Position numbers and translations under genes: made by a program. 64,000 bases of DNA from Deinococcus taeanensis. GTDB lineage: Bacteria; Deinococcota; Deinococci; Deinococcales; Deinococcaceae. The stretch is taken from the NCBI RefSeq assembly GCF_020229735.1, contig NZ_CP083457.1, positions 186,001 to 250,000 on the forward strand, given 5' to 3'. Each line of letters opens with the position of its first letter. The stretch's first letter is position 1. Below are positions 17,263-26,589 of the stretch, in pieces. Below the pieces are notes generated by a model, which was not told where the DNA came from, did no database searches, and was given only the letters and a program-made list of their open reading frames with translations.

Positions 17263-17841
17263 CTAAACGTCTGGTAGACCTGATGCCTGGGCCAGGAAAC
17301 CCAGGTGCTCACGCAGTTTGACGCGCCTGGCACTTTTGAGCTCCCTCTCCCCACCCAGTGAGATCGGCGGGAAAAATCCGAAACACTCGTCCGCATCAGG
17401 CTCGCCTTCCGTTTTCAACAGCGGTTCGTAAAGGTCGCCGTTCAGATTGAACCTACGGAAGATCGGATCAAGCAGATTGCCCGAAAATACGGAGTCCGCG
17501 TCGCCCATGCTGTGGAAGTTGCTGGTGATATCGATATAACCCACCAGGTCTTCATCGGGCAAATTCGCAAAGACATAGACGGAACCGAAGGCCGTGGTCA
17601 TGAATGGATACAGTTCCGGCCCTTCGAAGACTTCCTCCTGGTCGCGCATCAGGAGAAACCAGGGCATATAGTGCGCCTGCCATTCCTCCGGATCCACAAT
17701 TCGAAAGAAGTGATCTTTCGAGCGGCAAATTCCATACTTCTGGTACATCTTCTGGATCACCGGATGATTGATCTTCAAGTGTGGGGCCGTCATGTCCCCG
17801 TTCGGTTTGTCGAAGTTTCTCGAAAGGAATGCGCGTGACAT
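17263..17841 (-). CDS. DUF1851 (Tdi1-like) immunity-type protein
   Basis: The 192-residue protein shows FMTTAFGSVYVFANLPDEDLVGYIDI in the middle and ends with DADECFGFFPPISLGGERELKSARRVKLREHLGFLAQ, the hallmark C-terminal motif (ECFGF.P.L.LGG..) of DUF1851, a family that includes T6SS immunity protein Tdi1. It starts eight bases after the end of the large eCIS-core toxin gene on the same strand. The neighbour relationship strongly suggests it neutralises that toxin. Tdi1 counters a DNase toxin of the Tde1 (Ntox15-like) kind, which fits the C-terminal region of the neighbour. Confidence 0.75.
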   Translation of the reverse strand: MSRAFLSRNFDKPNGDMTAPHLKINHPVIQKMYQKYGICRSKDHFFRIVDPEEWQAHYMPWFLLMRDQEEVFEGPELYPFMTTAFGSVYVFANLPDEDLVGYIDITSNFHSMGDADSVFSGNLLDPIFRRFNLNGDLYEPLLKTEGEPDADECFGFFPPISLGGERELKSARRVKLREHLGFLAQASGLPDV

Positions 17842-17849
17842 GCTGGACC

Positions 17850-20800
17850 TCAGCGAACAGAGAGGGTGATGGGCGACATGCTGACCGCCGCGTAGTGGCC
17901 AGGCGACACCTTCTGGCGAACGTAATTCTCAATTTCGACGGCCAGGGTTTTCCAGGTCGCGCCGATGGAGGAATTCACCCGCGCGATGCCGTAGGCGTCC
18001 AGACCAGTGCCAGGAAACACCAGTCCCGAACCGCCGCCGATCTGGTCCAGAGAGTGCAGCAGCGCGAGTGCGCCGACCATGGAAGCCGAGACCTGGCGCA
18101 CCGCCACTTTCCCCAGCTTGCTGATTTTTGCCGGATCGAGTCTCGAGAGATTCCCCTCGATCTTGGTGATGGCGTCACCCAGCGAGATGATCTTCTTGCG
18201 GGCCTCCGCACCCGGATTGGGCTTGGCTGCCAGCTCGTTCCGGTATTTCCTGAGACTCCGCAGGGAGTCTCTGAGCAACTTGACTGTTTTCCCCAGCTCC
18301 GTCTGTTCAGCCGGGGTGACCGTCCCATCTTTCGTCGCGGTAATGAGCACCTGAAGGCGACCCACCGCTTCTTTCCGGATGCCGCTCATGGCCGCGTTCT
18401 CCTTGTAGTCCCGGCCGTTCTCGACCACACCCATTTCGCCGCGCTCAATGTTGTTGGTGAGCAGCGTCTGCGTGCGCCGCTTGAGGAACAGTTCCACACT
18501 CATGCCCTTCAGTTCCGTGTTGGCGAAACCGACCTGTCTCTCGTACTCTTTCTTGTTCAGGCTGGGCTTCCGGTTGAAGTAGAATGTCTTCTTGTCCAGC
18601 TTCGATCTACTCATCTGATGGGCATCGGCGACGCTGAAGAGCACTTTGAAGTGCTGCTCGATGCCATTGAAGTGGGTACCAGAGAGCTGTTTGAAATACG
18701 AGTTCAATTTTTCCCTGGTGCTCAGCGTTCTGAAGTTCCCGCCACTGAGCGCGTTCAACGCGGCAGCAATCTTGGCCTCACCCTGGTCGCGTTCATGATC
18801 GATGACGGCTTCGGTATAGTTTCTACCCCCCAATGCCACCGTGCCCCCCGAGTTCCTGACGTTGACGCCCGCTTCGCGGTGGGCATAGTGGAGCTGCACG
18901 CGCGCTTCCCTGGGCGTGCTGGCCACCCACAGTTGAGGCTTGCCTGACTTCGTATCGAACCAGATGCTGTGGTTCTCCTTGCCGGCCTTGAAGGTCTTCC
19001 GGCTGAAGATGCCCCTGATCATGCCCTGAGCGGCATGGACAGCCTGTCCGGCCACCTGCCGACCGGCACCCACGAGCTTCTTCAGGCGCGCCATGACGCT
19101 GTCGATGAGCCGGTCGATCCCCAGCTTCCGGCGCATGCCCCTCACAAGCTGCTTGAGGCGCGCCCCGATATTGCCGATGCCCAGGAAGTTCGCCGCGAAG
19201 CTGAACATCACAGGGAGCGCCTTGCCGACCGTCTGCTCCACGTACCGGGCTGCGCCCGCCACGTTTCCGGCTGCGATCTCCCGGACGCTGCTCAGGGCAT
19301 CCATGATGACGCCCATGATCTGCTTACCCTTGTCGATGACGGTCTGGATGGTGCTCCAGGCCGTCATGATGGCCCCGATCGCCGCGCCTGCCGGATTGAA
19401 CATCAAGGCCACGCGCTGGACACCCTTTTTCACCAGCGTTTCGGTCACCTCGGTCGTGATGTCGCCGATGACCTGACCGCCCAGCTGGCCGGTCACGGCC
19501 TTGAATTCCGGGGCCTTGCCGACGTTGCCTTTGAGCTGGCCCAGCGCCTCTCCGCCCTTCTTCAGGAAGGCGATCTTCTTCTCCGCGCCTGGGCCCAGCT
19601 CTTTGACCAGACGGGCGCGCAGCGCGTCATAGCCCAGGTCCATGATGCTCAGGGCCGTCATCAACACGCCCTGGACATTCAAGTTCCTGGGGAACTGGAT
19701 GTCGGCGCTGCCCAGCAACCAGTCACCCAGCCCCTTCTGAATCCACTGTTCGGACCGGCCCACGAAGCCCATGAAGCCCTGCTTCAGGGCGCCCATCAAG
19801 TTTTTGGCGAACTGGCCGGGGTTCTTCAGCACCTGGGTGATGACGTCCCCCGCCTGTCGCAGCTGCGCCATGATGTGCTTGCCCGCTGGACCCAGCCCAG
19901 CGGTGATGGCGGTCAAGGCAATGTCGGCCAGCTTGCGGGCGGACTGCACCACCAGGACCCTGACGTTATTGGTGGCTGCCACCAGAATGCCTCTGGCCTT
20001 GACCAGGTTCGGCAGGCCAGTCAGGGCCGCCTTGAGGTCTGTGATCACCCGGCCCAGTTGAAGTCGACCCAGTTCACCCTTGAACCACGTCCAGGCCTGG
20101 CCGAGCAGGTTCTGCTCGCGCACGACCTTGACCATGTCCTTGAAGGGCCCAGGCACGAACCGCCCCAGGGCGGTCAGGAGGGCGTTCGGGTCGGTCTTGA
20201 CCGCCTTGCCGGCCACGGGATCGAAGCCGAGGACCATCGTCAGGGGCTGGTAGCCGGGAATGTTGCCCGCCAGTTCGCTGAGCTTGTCGCTCACCATGCT
20301 GCGCTGGATGGTCATGTCCGGGTGCCGCTGCAGGGCCCGTAAAGGCGTGAGCAGGGTGTGCCCAGCCGCTCCAGCCCGCACGCGGCCCAGCGCAGCGGCC
20401 GTCGAGTAGACGCCGGGCACGTGCGGCCCACTGCGGTGCGCGACCGGAGGCAGGAGACTCTTCGGGCTGGGCATCACCTGCGCGAGTTTCGCTCCCATGG
20501 CGCGGGCTTCGTGTTCCAGCCCGGCGTCCGGGTCGACGCCGCTGCCCACGCGGCCCTGGCTCTGCTGCACGGTGTGCGTGACCTCGTGTGCCAGGAGCTC
20601 CAGGCCCGACTGCGTGTTCGGGTTGAAGTGACCTGAGCGGAAGAAGATGTCCGCCCCCGTGGTGAACGCCAGCGCATTCACGCCCTTGGCCAGCTTGTCC
20701 GCTTCAGCGTCGTCGTGAATCCGCACGCGGCTCAGGTCATGGTTCAGGCCCCGCTCCAAGTGCCGCCGGATCGCCTCGGGTAACGGATTGCCCGCGCCCC

Positions 20801-21533
20801 GTCGGGCCTGGATACGGGCCAGCACGGGCTGCGTAGTCTCCGCGTCGAGTTCCGCCAGCTGCCGTTGCAGAGCCTGTGCCTTCTCGAGGATCAAAGCGGT
20901 CTGCTCCTGGGCCTGAAGGCGCTGCAGGGCCTCGTCGGTGGCCCGTTGAAGTGGAAGCCGTTCGACTGGTGGCACCATCCCCAGCACCACGCGGGCGACT
21001 GGAGCACTGAGCGCATGGCGCTGCAGGGTGGCGAGCTGCTCCCCGTAGCTGGCGTAGCGGGCCTGGGCATCGCCCCGGTCTGCCCGGAAGCCCTGTGCGA
21101 GGGTCTGCGCCACCTGCCGTTGGAGGGCCTGAAACTCACCGAACGCCTGCAATTCGAGTCGCTGCCCCTCGACGGCTGCGGCCCGGTGACGCAGCACCGT
21201 CACCCACTCGGCCGGGGTTGTGGGTTTCGCCGGAACGGGACGGACCACCGAAACAGGCGGCCGTTCAGATACGGCGGGCAGGACCCTCAGCTGTGCCTGC
21301 ACTACCTGCCGTTCCCGCTGAAGACGCTGGGCTTCCTGACGGTCGAGCGTGGCCGCCCTCAGGGGAGCCTGCACCGCCTGCCGCTGCGCCGCGACGGGAC
21401 GCGCCGTGTGACGCGCCAGCGCCTGACGGGCGTCCGAGCGCTGCCGCTCTGCCGGAGACAGGGCGGGGATCAAGGGCAGCTTCGCGACCGGCTGGGCGCG
21501 CTTACGGGTGGTGGGGCGGTGAGCGAACGTCAT
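17850..21533 (-). CDS. Large eCIS-core (DUF4157) toxin with predicted C-terminal Ntox15-like nuclease region
   Basis: The 1227-residue protein begins at ATG 21533 (GGGAGG six bases upstream). Residues 1-230 are Gln/Arg/Ala-rich, probably coiled coil. Residues about 235-325 form the eCIS-core domain: NPLPEAIRRHLERGLNHDLSRVRIHDD, then GADIFFRSGHFNPNTQSGLELLAHEVTHTVQQ with an HExxH-like HEVTH near 314. The middle (to about 800) is a long hydrophobic/helical region with Gly/Ala-rich segments (MFSFAANFLGIGNIGARLKQL). Past about residue 950, NKKEYERQVGFANTELKGMSVELFLKRRTQTLL resembles the polymorphic toxin type 15 motif, a DNase fold. eCIS-core proteins are cargo of extracellular contractile injection systems. 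No injection-system genes are in this window. A DUF1851 immunity-like gene follows immediately. Confidence 0.8.
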   Translation of the reverse strand: MTFAHRPTTRKRAQPVAKLPLIPALSPAERQRSDARQALARHTARPVAAQRQAVQAPLRAATLDRQEAQRLQRERQVVQAQLRVLPAVSERPPVSVVRPVPAKPTTPAEWVTVLRHRAAAVEGQRLELQAFGEFQALQRQVAQTLAQGFRADRGDAQARYASYGEQLATLQRHALSAPVARVVLGMVPPVERLPLQRATDEALQRLQAQEQTALILEKAQALQRQLAELDAETTQPVLARIQARRGAGNPLPEAIRRHLERGLNHDLSRVRIHDDAEADKLAKGVNALAFTTGADIFFRSGHFNPNTQSGLELLAHEVTHTVQQSQGRVGSGVDPDAGLEHEARAMGAKLAQVMPSPKSLLPPVAHRSGPHVPGVYSTAAALGRVRAGAAGHTLLTPLRALQRHPDMTIQRSMVSDKLSELAGNIPGYQPLTMVLGFDPVAGKAVKTDPNALLTALGRFVPGPFKDMVKVVREQNLLGQAWTWFKGELGRLQLGRVITDLKAALTGLPNLVKARGILVAATNNVRVLVVQSARKLADIALTAITAGLGPAGKHIMAQLRQAGDVITQVLKNPGQFAKNLMGALKQGFMGFVGRSEQWIQKGLGDWLLGSADIQFPRNLNVQGVLMTALSIMDLGYDALRARLVKELGPGAEKKIAFLKKGGEALGQLKGNVGKAPEFKAVTGQLGGQVIGDITTEVTETLVKKGVQRVALMFNPAGAAIGAIMTAWSTIQTVIDKGKQIMGVIMDALSSVREIAAGNVAGAARYVEQTVGKALPVMFSFAANFLGIGNIGARLKQLVRGMRRKLGIDRLIDSVMARLKKLVGAGRQVAGQAVHAAQGMIRGIFSRKTFKAGKENHSIWFDTKSGKPQLWVASTPREARVQLHYAHREAGVNVRNSGGTVALGGRNYTEAVIDHERDQGEAKIAAALNALSGGNFRTLSTREKLNSYFKQLSGTHFNGIEQHFKVLFSVADAHQMSRSKLDKKTFYFNRKPSLNKKEYERQVGFANTELKGMSVELFLKRRTQTLLTNNIERGEMGVVENGRDYKENAAMSGIRKEAVGRLQVLITATKDGTVTPAEQTELGKTVKLLRDSLRSLRKYRNELAAKPNPGAEARKKIISLGDAITKIEGNLSRLDPAKISKLGKVAVRQVSASMVGALALLHSLDQIGGGSGLVFPGTGLDAYGIARVNSSIGATWKTLAVEIENYVRQKVSPGHYAAVSMSPITLSVR

Positions 21534-21714
21534 GTCGGGCCTCCCGGCCTAGCAGTCTACGAGCAACCGGACGGGCGGTCAGCTTAAAGTGACCAGACTT
21601 CACTCAATCTCCCGGCAGGGCATCAGACGCCAGGACACGCCTGGCGTCCATCGTCTATTCACACCACGGATGCCTCAGAACGAACCGGGTGGCTTCACGT
21701 TCAACGGGTCGGCG

Positions 21715-22017
21715 TTACCCTCGCCGACCCGCACTGCTCCGCAGTCGACGTGCCGCCGCCTTCACGCACGCCCGGCACGTCAGCGGTCCTGTCACCTGCG
21801 CCGCCCCCGCGTACACCTGCGGCCCCCGACCACACAGCGCTTCACCGTCCGACAGCCGCACCAAGTGCACCGCCCCGCCCGGCGCCAGTTGGAACGCGTG
21901 CGGCTCCTTCAGCCGATGCCGCGCCGCGATCGCTCCGCACGCCGCCTCGAACGGCAAGCCCGCCAGATCGGTGTGCTCCGGAGCCATGCGGGTCACGAGT
22001 GCCGGTCGCGTCGCCAT
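21715..22017 (-). CDS. Small protein with Cys pairs, possible zinc ribbon
   Basis: From ATG 22017, about 100 residues: KEPHAFQLAPGGAVHLVRLSDGEALCGRG, then VTGPLTCRACVKAAARR. The CG...CxxC arrangement resembles a small zinc-ribbon-like domain found in plasmid-borne actinobacterial and Deinococcus proteins. The product is basic and soluble. It is on the same strand as and 180 bases upstream of the eCIS-core toxin. Function unknown. Confidence 0.45.
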   Translation of the reverse strand: MATRPALVTRMAPEHTDLAGLPFEAACGAIAARHRLKEPHAFQLAPGGAVHLVRLSDGEALCGRGPQVYAGAAQVTGPLTCRACVKAAARRLRSSAGRRG

Positions 22018-22133
22018 ACCCCGAGGCAACCGCGACTTCTGGCGACTGAGAGGCCCCCGATCTGCGCTCCAGTCCTGCCTTCTCCCCCACCACGGGCCTG
22101 ATTGTCACCGCGCGACATACTCGGGGGATTTCA

Positions 22134-22262
22134 ATGACCGCCGGAAAATTTTTACCGCTCCCACCGATGGAAATCACGGATGCCAACGTCGGGGAACCGC
22201 CTCCCGGGACTGCACGGCATACTTGGGGAATAGGAAGCCGCTTGGACGACACCGAAGGAATC
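22134..22262 (+). pseudogene. N-terminal fragment of an unknown gene
   Basis: An ATG at 22134 (after GGGGG) opens MTAGKFLPLPPMEITDANVGEPPPGTARHTWGIGSRLDDTEG, which then runs into antisense IS4 sequence near 22262. It looks like the start of a gene cut off by the IS4-family remnant. No family recognised. Confidence 0.3.
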
Positions 22263-22265
22263 GGG

Positions 22266-22650
22266 TCAGGAGGGCTTCGCGCCCCTGTTGTGAGCTGCTC
22301 CCCCCATGGGGAGCAGGGTCCAAATCAGGGGCAGGCTGAAGCCGTCCCAGACGGCAGAGAGCAAGAGAATATTGATGTCCTGTTGGCCCAGTTTCCAATT
22401 GGTCTGGTCCAGGATCAGGTGCAGTTCGCCGTCCGGGAGGAAGGACAACGCGAAGCGGACAAAGAGCTGGTCAGGAAACTCGAAGCGGACAAACCGGCGC
22501 AGCCGCTGGTACCGCGTGTCGAGTGAGCCGGGCAACGGCACTGCACTGCGCGAGTGGAGCCGAATTGACCCGCAAGCCAAGCAACGACATAACGAGGTCT
22601 TCCAACCGCTGTACCAAGAATGAACAGCGAGTGTGCGAGATGGAGACGAG
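22266..22650 (-). pseudogene. IS4-family transposase, N-terminal remnant
   Basis: The minus strand encodes [86 protein letters not shown] and LDxTNWKLG (first catalytic Asp) are diagnostic of IS4-family transposases. The C-terminal part is missing. It complements the C-terminal remnant at 3229-3801, but the two need not come from one copy. Confidence 0.75.
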
Positions 22651-22955
22651 GCCGCCTTCCTGGCGCGAGGGGCCGTACTGGCCAAATGGTGGGAAAGCGC
22701 GCCGGAGTTATAGGCGTGGCTATGGGGCGCTCTACGTAGCTGGCTGGAGCAGGATTTACGCTGCTGGCCGCATCAGTTGCCTGGGCCGCCAGAGGTGCCG
22801 GAGCGAGGGTTACAGAGGCTCATGGAAGAGGCAGCCACAGCCGAGGCTCACGCTCTGGTGCTTGCTGTCTACTCTGCGGGTGCTTGGATCGGGCTCAAGA
22901 GTGAAGCCGCCCCACGTCCCAGAAGGGAGGGTGGAGCGGCTGGCAGTTGAGGGTC
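22650..22955 (+). pseudogene. Relic of unknown gene, related to 3100-3222
   Basis: An interrupted plus-strand frame reads [18 protein letters not shown], a stop, then [18 protein letters not shown]...EEAATAEAHALVLAVYSAGAW...REGGAAGS and stop at 22955. Its last 45 residues match the relic at 3100-3222. It is cut from what follows by the IS66 element. Family not recognised. Confidence 0.4.
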
Positions 22956-22968
22956 AGTTGCGAGAGGA

Positions 22969-24476
22969 GGCGCCAATGTTTTTAGCGGCGCGCAAACCCA
23001 AATAGTATCTGATTAGCGCCTCCAGGCGTCGGGTCGCAACAGCGCATCGAATAGGATGATCGGCATGACCGCGCCGCTGACGGAACAGGATCTCCACGAG
23101 ATCATCCGTCGGCAGGCCGAGCAGATCGAACAGCTCCAGAAGCGCATCGAGCAGTTGGAGCGTCTGCAACGCAAGTATGCCGCGCCGCACAGTCGTGGCA
23201 GCCGAAAGGCTCACCCGAAGACCGCCGGTCGTCGTGCGGGTGAGGGGGTGTTCACATACAAGCGTCCTCCTGCTCGGGAGCAGGAGGACCGCGTCATCGA
23301 CGTCCCCGTGCCCAATACGTGCACCGCCTGCGGATATGTCGGTGAGTTGATCTTCACGCGCCATGACCGCGCCTGGATCAGTGATCTGCCCGCTCAGACC
23401 GTGCAGATCACCGCGTATCACGTGCCGGTGATGGCCTGCCCGCAGTGCGGGCAGGCCGTGCGTGGCGCGCATGCCGATCTCCGACCGGACCAACGCGGGG
23501 CCACGGCCCACCGGTGCGGCCCCCGTCTGGCGGCCACCATCCAGGCGCTGCATCACGAGGTCGGTCTCCCGCAGCGCCGCATCGCCCGGGTGTTGCGTCT
23601 GACGACCGGGTTTCAGGTGACTCAGGGCGCCATCACCCAGGCGGCACAGCGTCTGGCGCGTGATGGGAGCCCACTGGCGACGCACGTCACGGCGCTGGAA
23701 CGGGCGCTGCGGGCAGCACCCTACGTACACCACGACGACACCGGCTGGCGAATGGACGCGACTCAGGCCTGGGTGAGCACCTTCCGGTCGGCAGATACCG
23801 TCGTCTTCCGGGCGAACCTCCAGCACACGAATGCGGAGCTGCGCGCGGTGATCGGCAACGACTTCGGGGGCGTGCTGGTGTGTGACCGCTTCACAGTGTA
23901 TGACAGTCACACGCTGGCAGGTGTCCAGCAACAGAAGTGCCTGGCCCATGTCCTGCGCAATGCACAGACCACCAGCGAGCAGGTTCAGGGGAAACGGGGA
24001 CGCGGCCGGGACTATGGGCAGCGTCTGGCGGAGGTGTGTCGGGCGTTGATGGCGCTGCATGCCCATCACCGTCGTGGAGGATGCAACCGGGACGAGTACC
24101 GAGTGCAGGGTGAGGCACTCACCCTGCGCCTGGAGGCGCTGCTGTATCGGCGCCCACTGAAGACCCCGGGGAACGAACGCCTGCGGCTGGGCCTGCTGAA
24201 GCAGCATCGACAGGGACGGTTGCTGAGATTTCTGGTCGACCCGGATATCCCGCCGACGAACAATGCGGCGGAACGGAGCCTGCGGTCGGTGGTGATCGCC
24301 CGGAAAGTCTCGCAGTGCAGCAAGAATGCACTGGGCGCGCAGACGTACATGCGCATCAAGTCCACCGTGGAGACCGCGCGGTTGCGTGGTCAGGACCCCG
24401 TTGACGTCCTGATCAGCCTGCGTCGCTAATCACATACCCCAAATACTATGGAATCACCTTGCCAAAATTCAGGCGC
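22969..24476 (+). mobile_element. IS66-family insertion sequence (single-ORF form, about 1.5 kb)
   Basis: Imperfect terminal repeats beginning GGCGCC and ending with GGCGC, each followed about 50 bases inward by GATTAGCG, frame an intact transposase. The exact ends are approximate. It sits between a gene relic and the toxin-immunity remnant at 24476. Confidence 0.65.
23056..24429 (+). CDS. IS66-family transposase
   Basis: The 457-residue protein has an N-terminal leucine-zipper coiled coil (residues about 15-45), a zinc-binding domain (CTACG...CPQCG) and the IS66 catalytic core: HHDDTGWRMD, VLVCDRFTVYD and NNAAERSLRSVVIARKVSQC with the DDE acids. It lacks separate TnpA/TnpB genes, as in the single-ORF IS66 subgroup. 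Alternative start at 23065 is possible. Confidence 0.9.
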   Translation: MIGMTAPLTEQDLHEIIRRQAEQIEQLQKRIEQLERLQRKYAAPHSRGSRKAHPKTAGRRAGEGVFTYKRPPAREQEDRVIDVPVPNTCTACGYVGELIFTRHDRAWISDLPAQTVQITAYHVPVMACPQCGQAVRGAHADLRPDQRGATAHRCGPRLAATIQALHHEVGLPQRRIARVLRLTTGFQVTQGAITQAAQRLARDGSPLATHVTALERALRAAPYVHHDDTGWRMDATQAWVSTFRSADTVVFRANLQHTNAELRAVIGNDFGGVLVCDRFTVYDSHTLAGVQQQKCLAHVLRNAQTTSEQVQGKRGRGRDYGQRLAEVCRALMALHAHHRRGGCNRDEYRVQGEALTLRLEALLYRRPLKTPGNERLRLGLLKQHRQGRLLRFLVDPDIPPTNNAAERSLRSVVIARKVSQCSKNALGAQTYMRIKSTVETARLRGQDPVDVLISLRR

Positions 24477-24850
24477 TAAAGTGGTACACCTGCAGACGAT
24501 GGAGAGGTGAATTCATGTATACGCTCGTTGTGATTATTGCTTATATACAGCATCAAGTGAGCTAATGAATCAAACTCCGCTTCTTCAATATGCTCTAGGA
24601 CTTCATCGCTTAGATCAAACTCACCGGTACATAGTTCTTCATCAACAGAAAAGCTTCTCAGGACATAACGATCCGTCATCCTGATTCTATGAATGCAAAT
24701 CCAATATCTTATACCACTAGATGCGCTCCTTAATTCTTTGCATATTCTTCCACCATATTTCGCATTCAATTGATTTACCGGAGAAACCAATTTAGGGTTA
24801 TACATATATATACGATTATTTTTTTGGCCAAGTAATATATATACGCCCAT
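24476..24850 (-). CDS. Possible immunity protein of the adjacent toxin remnant
   Basis: The ATG at 24850 lies inside the end of the toxin fragment (about 35-base overlap in another frame), giving 124 residues (MGVYILLGQKNNRIYMYNPKLVSPVNQLNAKYGG...). The gene is much richer in A and T than the surrounding DNA, with rare codons (ATA, TTA, AGA), which suggests recent transfer. C-terminal acidic stretch FDLSDEVLEHIEEAEFDSLAHLML. No family recognised. Position directly downstream of a toxin C-terminus is the usual place for an immunity gene. Confidence 0.5.
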   Translation of the reverse strand: MGVYILLGQKNNRIYMYNPKLVSPVNQLNAKYGGRICKELRSASSGIRYWICIHRIRMTDRYVLRSFSVDEELCTGEFDLSDEVLEHIEEAEFDSLAHLMLYISNNHNERIHEFTSPSSAGVPL

Positions 24851-25293
24851 TTTTATCCCCCGGTAAGTGAACTTGCAGATGAGGCACTGCTGCAAAAGGG
24901 TCTTTCGCCGGGTGACCCACTAGCAGGCCAGTCCTAGGATCAACTGTTGTATCCCAATGAACGTTCATATCATTCGGCATAAGGACGGCCTGCGCTTCGT
25001 TTGGTTGCATTCCAGTTGTATTCCTAAACGGTGGCAGACCTCTACCTAAAAGAACAGCCCGGTACAATTCTAAGGCCTCCGTTTCGGAGTTTACCTCAAT
25101 CCGGACCTGGGCATTTCCATCAATCCCATTTCACTCGAGGTCATTAAATTTCTGCGCTTTGCCTCGCAACGCGGTGGGTAGTGAGCTAAAGTCTGGACCA
25201 CAATTATGCACCAGCCAGCCGTCATTCCCCACGTAGTAGGTGTGAGCCTAGCTGACGGTGAGGTTGAACATCTCCTGGGTCTTCTGGACATTA

Positions 25294-26337
25294 TTGATAA
25301 CGACGTAAATACGAGCTGGTATGCTGGAGGTGTGGCTGAATGGCATCCATCCAAATACTCCCGAGCGCAGCTGGAGGAACGTCGACTGGCGGCGACCCCC
25401 TGGCTTCAAGGGGGCCAGCATTCACAGCAGGTGATTGCCCAGCACTTCGGCGTGTCCGTACACACCGTCAGCAACTGGAAGAAACGCCTGAAGCGCACCG
25501 GCAGTCTCCAGGCCACGGTGACGACAGGACGCCCCTCCCGACTCACCACCGCCCAGCTCGAACAAGTCCGCACCCTCCTGAGGGAGGGTGCGCTGCACCA
25601 TGGCTTCCCTGACCCGACCTGGAGCACCAGACGAGTCGCAGACCTGATCGGGCGGCACTTCGACGTGTGGTACCACCCCGATCACGTCCGGAGAATTCTT
25701 CGTCAGCTGGGGTTCACGCCCCAGATGCCGGATGGACGGGCAGCAGAACGCAATGAACTCCGGATCGCGTCCTGGAAAGAACAGGTGGCGCCGGAATTGG
25801 GAAAAAAAGGTCGCGCAGGGCGCAACCCTGGTGGACCTGGATGAGGTTGGCTTCTCGCTGAACGGTGTGCGAAGACGAACGTGGTCGACCAGGGGCGTCA
25901 CGCTCCTGGTCACACTCCCGGCCAACTGGGAAAAACGCTCGACTATCGGGGCGATCACTTCGGACGGTCGATTCTTCCAGCACACGAAGCATGGGGCGAT
26001 CCGGGGTGGGGACGTCATCCGGTTCTTCCAGCATCTGATGCGCCATGTGCAGGGGGAGATCGTGGTGGTGCTGGACAACGCGGGCATTCACCGAGCGAAG
26101 GCAACTCAGGCGTTCGTGGAGATCCACGAACGCCTGTCGCTGGTGTTTTTGCCGCCGTACGCTCCGGAGTTGAATCCCATCGAGCTGGTGTGGGCGTACG
26201 TGAAGCGCAATGTGCTGGGGAACTTCTGTGCCCGCTCAGTGGGCGTGCTGAAAGCGAAGCTGACGACGGCCTGGCAACGGGTTCGGTACATCGACCTGCC
26301 TCAACATTTGATGGACTTTAACTTATGCCGTTATCAA
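25294..26337 (+). mobile_element. IS630-family insertion sequence (1044 bp)
   Basis: The ends are TTGATAACGACGTAAAT (25294) and the complement of TTGATAACGGCATAAGT (ending at 26337), flanked by TA on both sides (25292-25293, 26338-26339), the standard IS630 duplication. It interrupts the HINT/toxin remnant. Its tips closely resemble those of the 109-bp MITEs at 568 and 825. Confidence 0.92.
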
Positions 26338-26340
26338 TAA
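25332..26340 (+). CDS. IS630-family transposase, two frames joined by programmed frameshift
   Basis: The first frame (start uncertain, GTG 25332 or nearby) carries helix-turn-helix domains (QQVIAQHFGVSVHTVSNWKKRL). It must shift at an A7 run (25802-25808) into the second frame, which carries the DDE_3 catalytic core: LVDLDEVGFSL, VVLDNAGIHRAK and LPPYAPELNPIELVW. Slippery-A frameshifting is common in IS630. The second-frame stop is completed by the TA target duplication. Confidence 0.88.
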
Positions 26341-26589
26341 TGACGTTGGCAACGAGGCCAACCGTGCCGTCCGCCTGTTTGACCTTGTCCCCGATCTTGA
26401 GGTGGCCTGCGCCGACCCACTTGTCGCTGAGCTCCCCATGCCCTTCCGGCCTGGGCCGGGGCTGGGTGTCCGAGCGCTCCGTGACGTAGAAGGGGTACTC
26501 AGGGGCGACGGTCTGGGCGGTGCCGGCGCCGGGCCCAATCTGCCTCTGTCCGGAAACAGACCTGCATCCCTCATGGGTGCAGTTGTGGT

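Noticed and set aside
18969..20342. A 457-codon plus-strand open frame
   Set aside because: It lies antisense within the eCIS-core toxin gene, has no motif or ribosome binding site, and reflects high-GC codon bias on the opposite strand.
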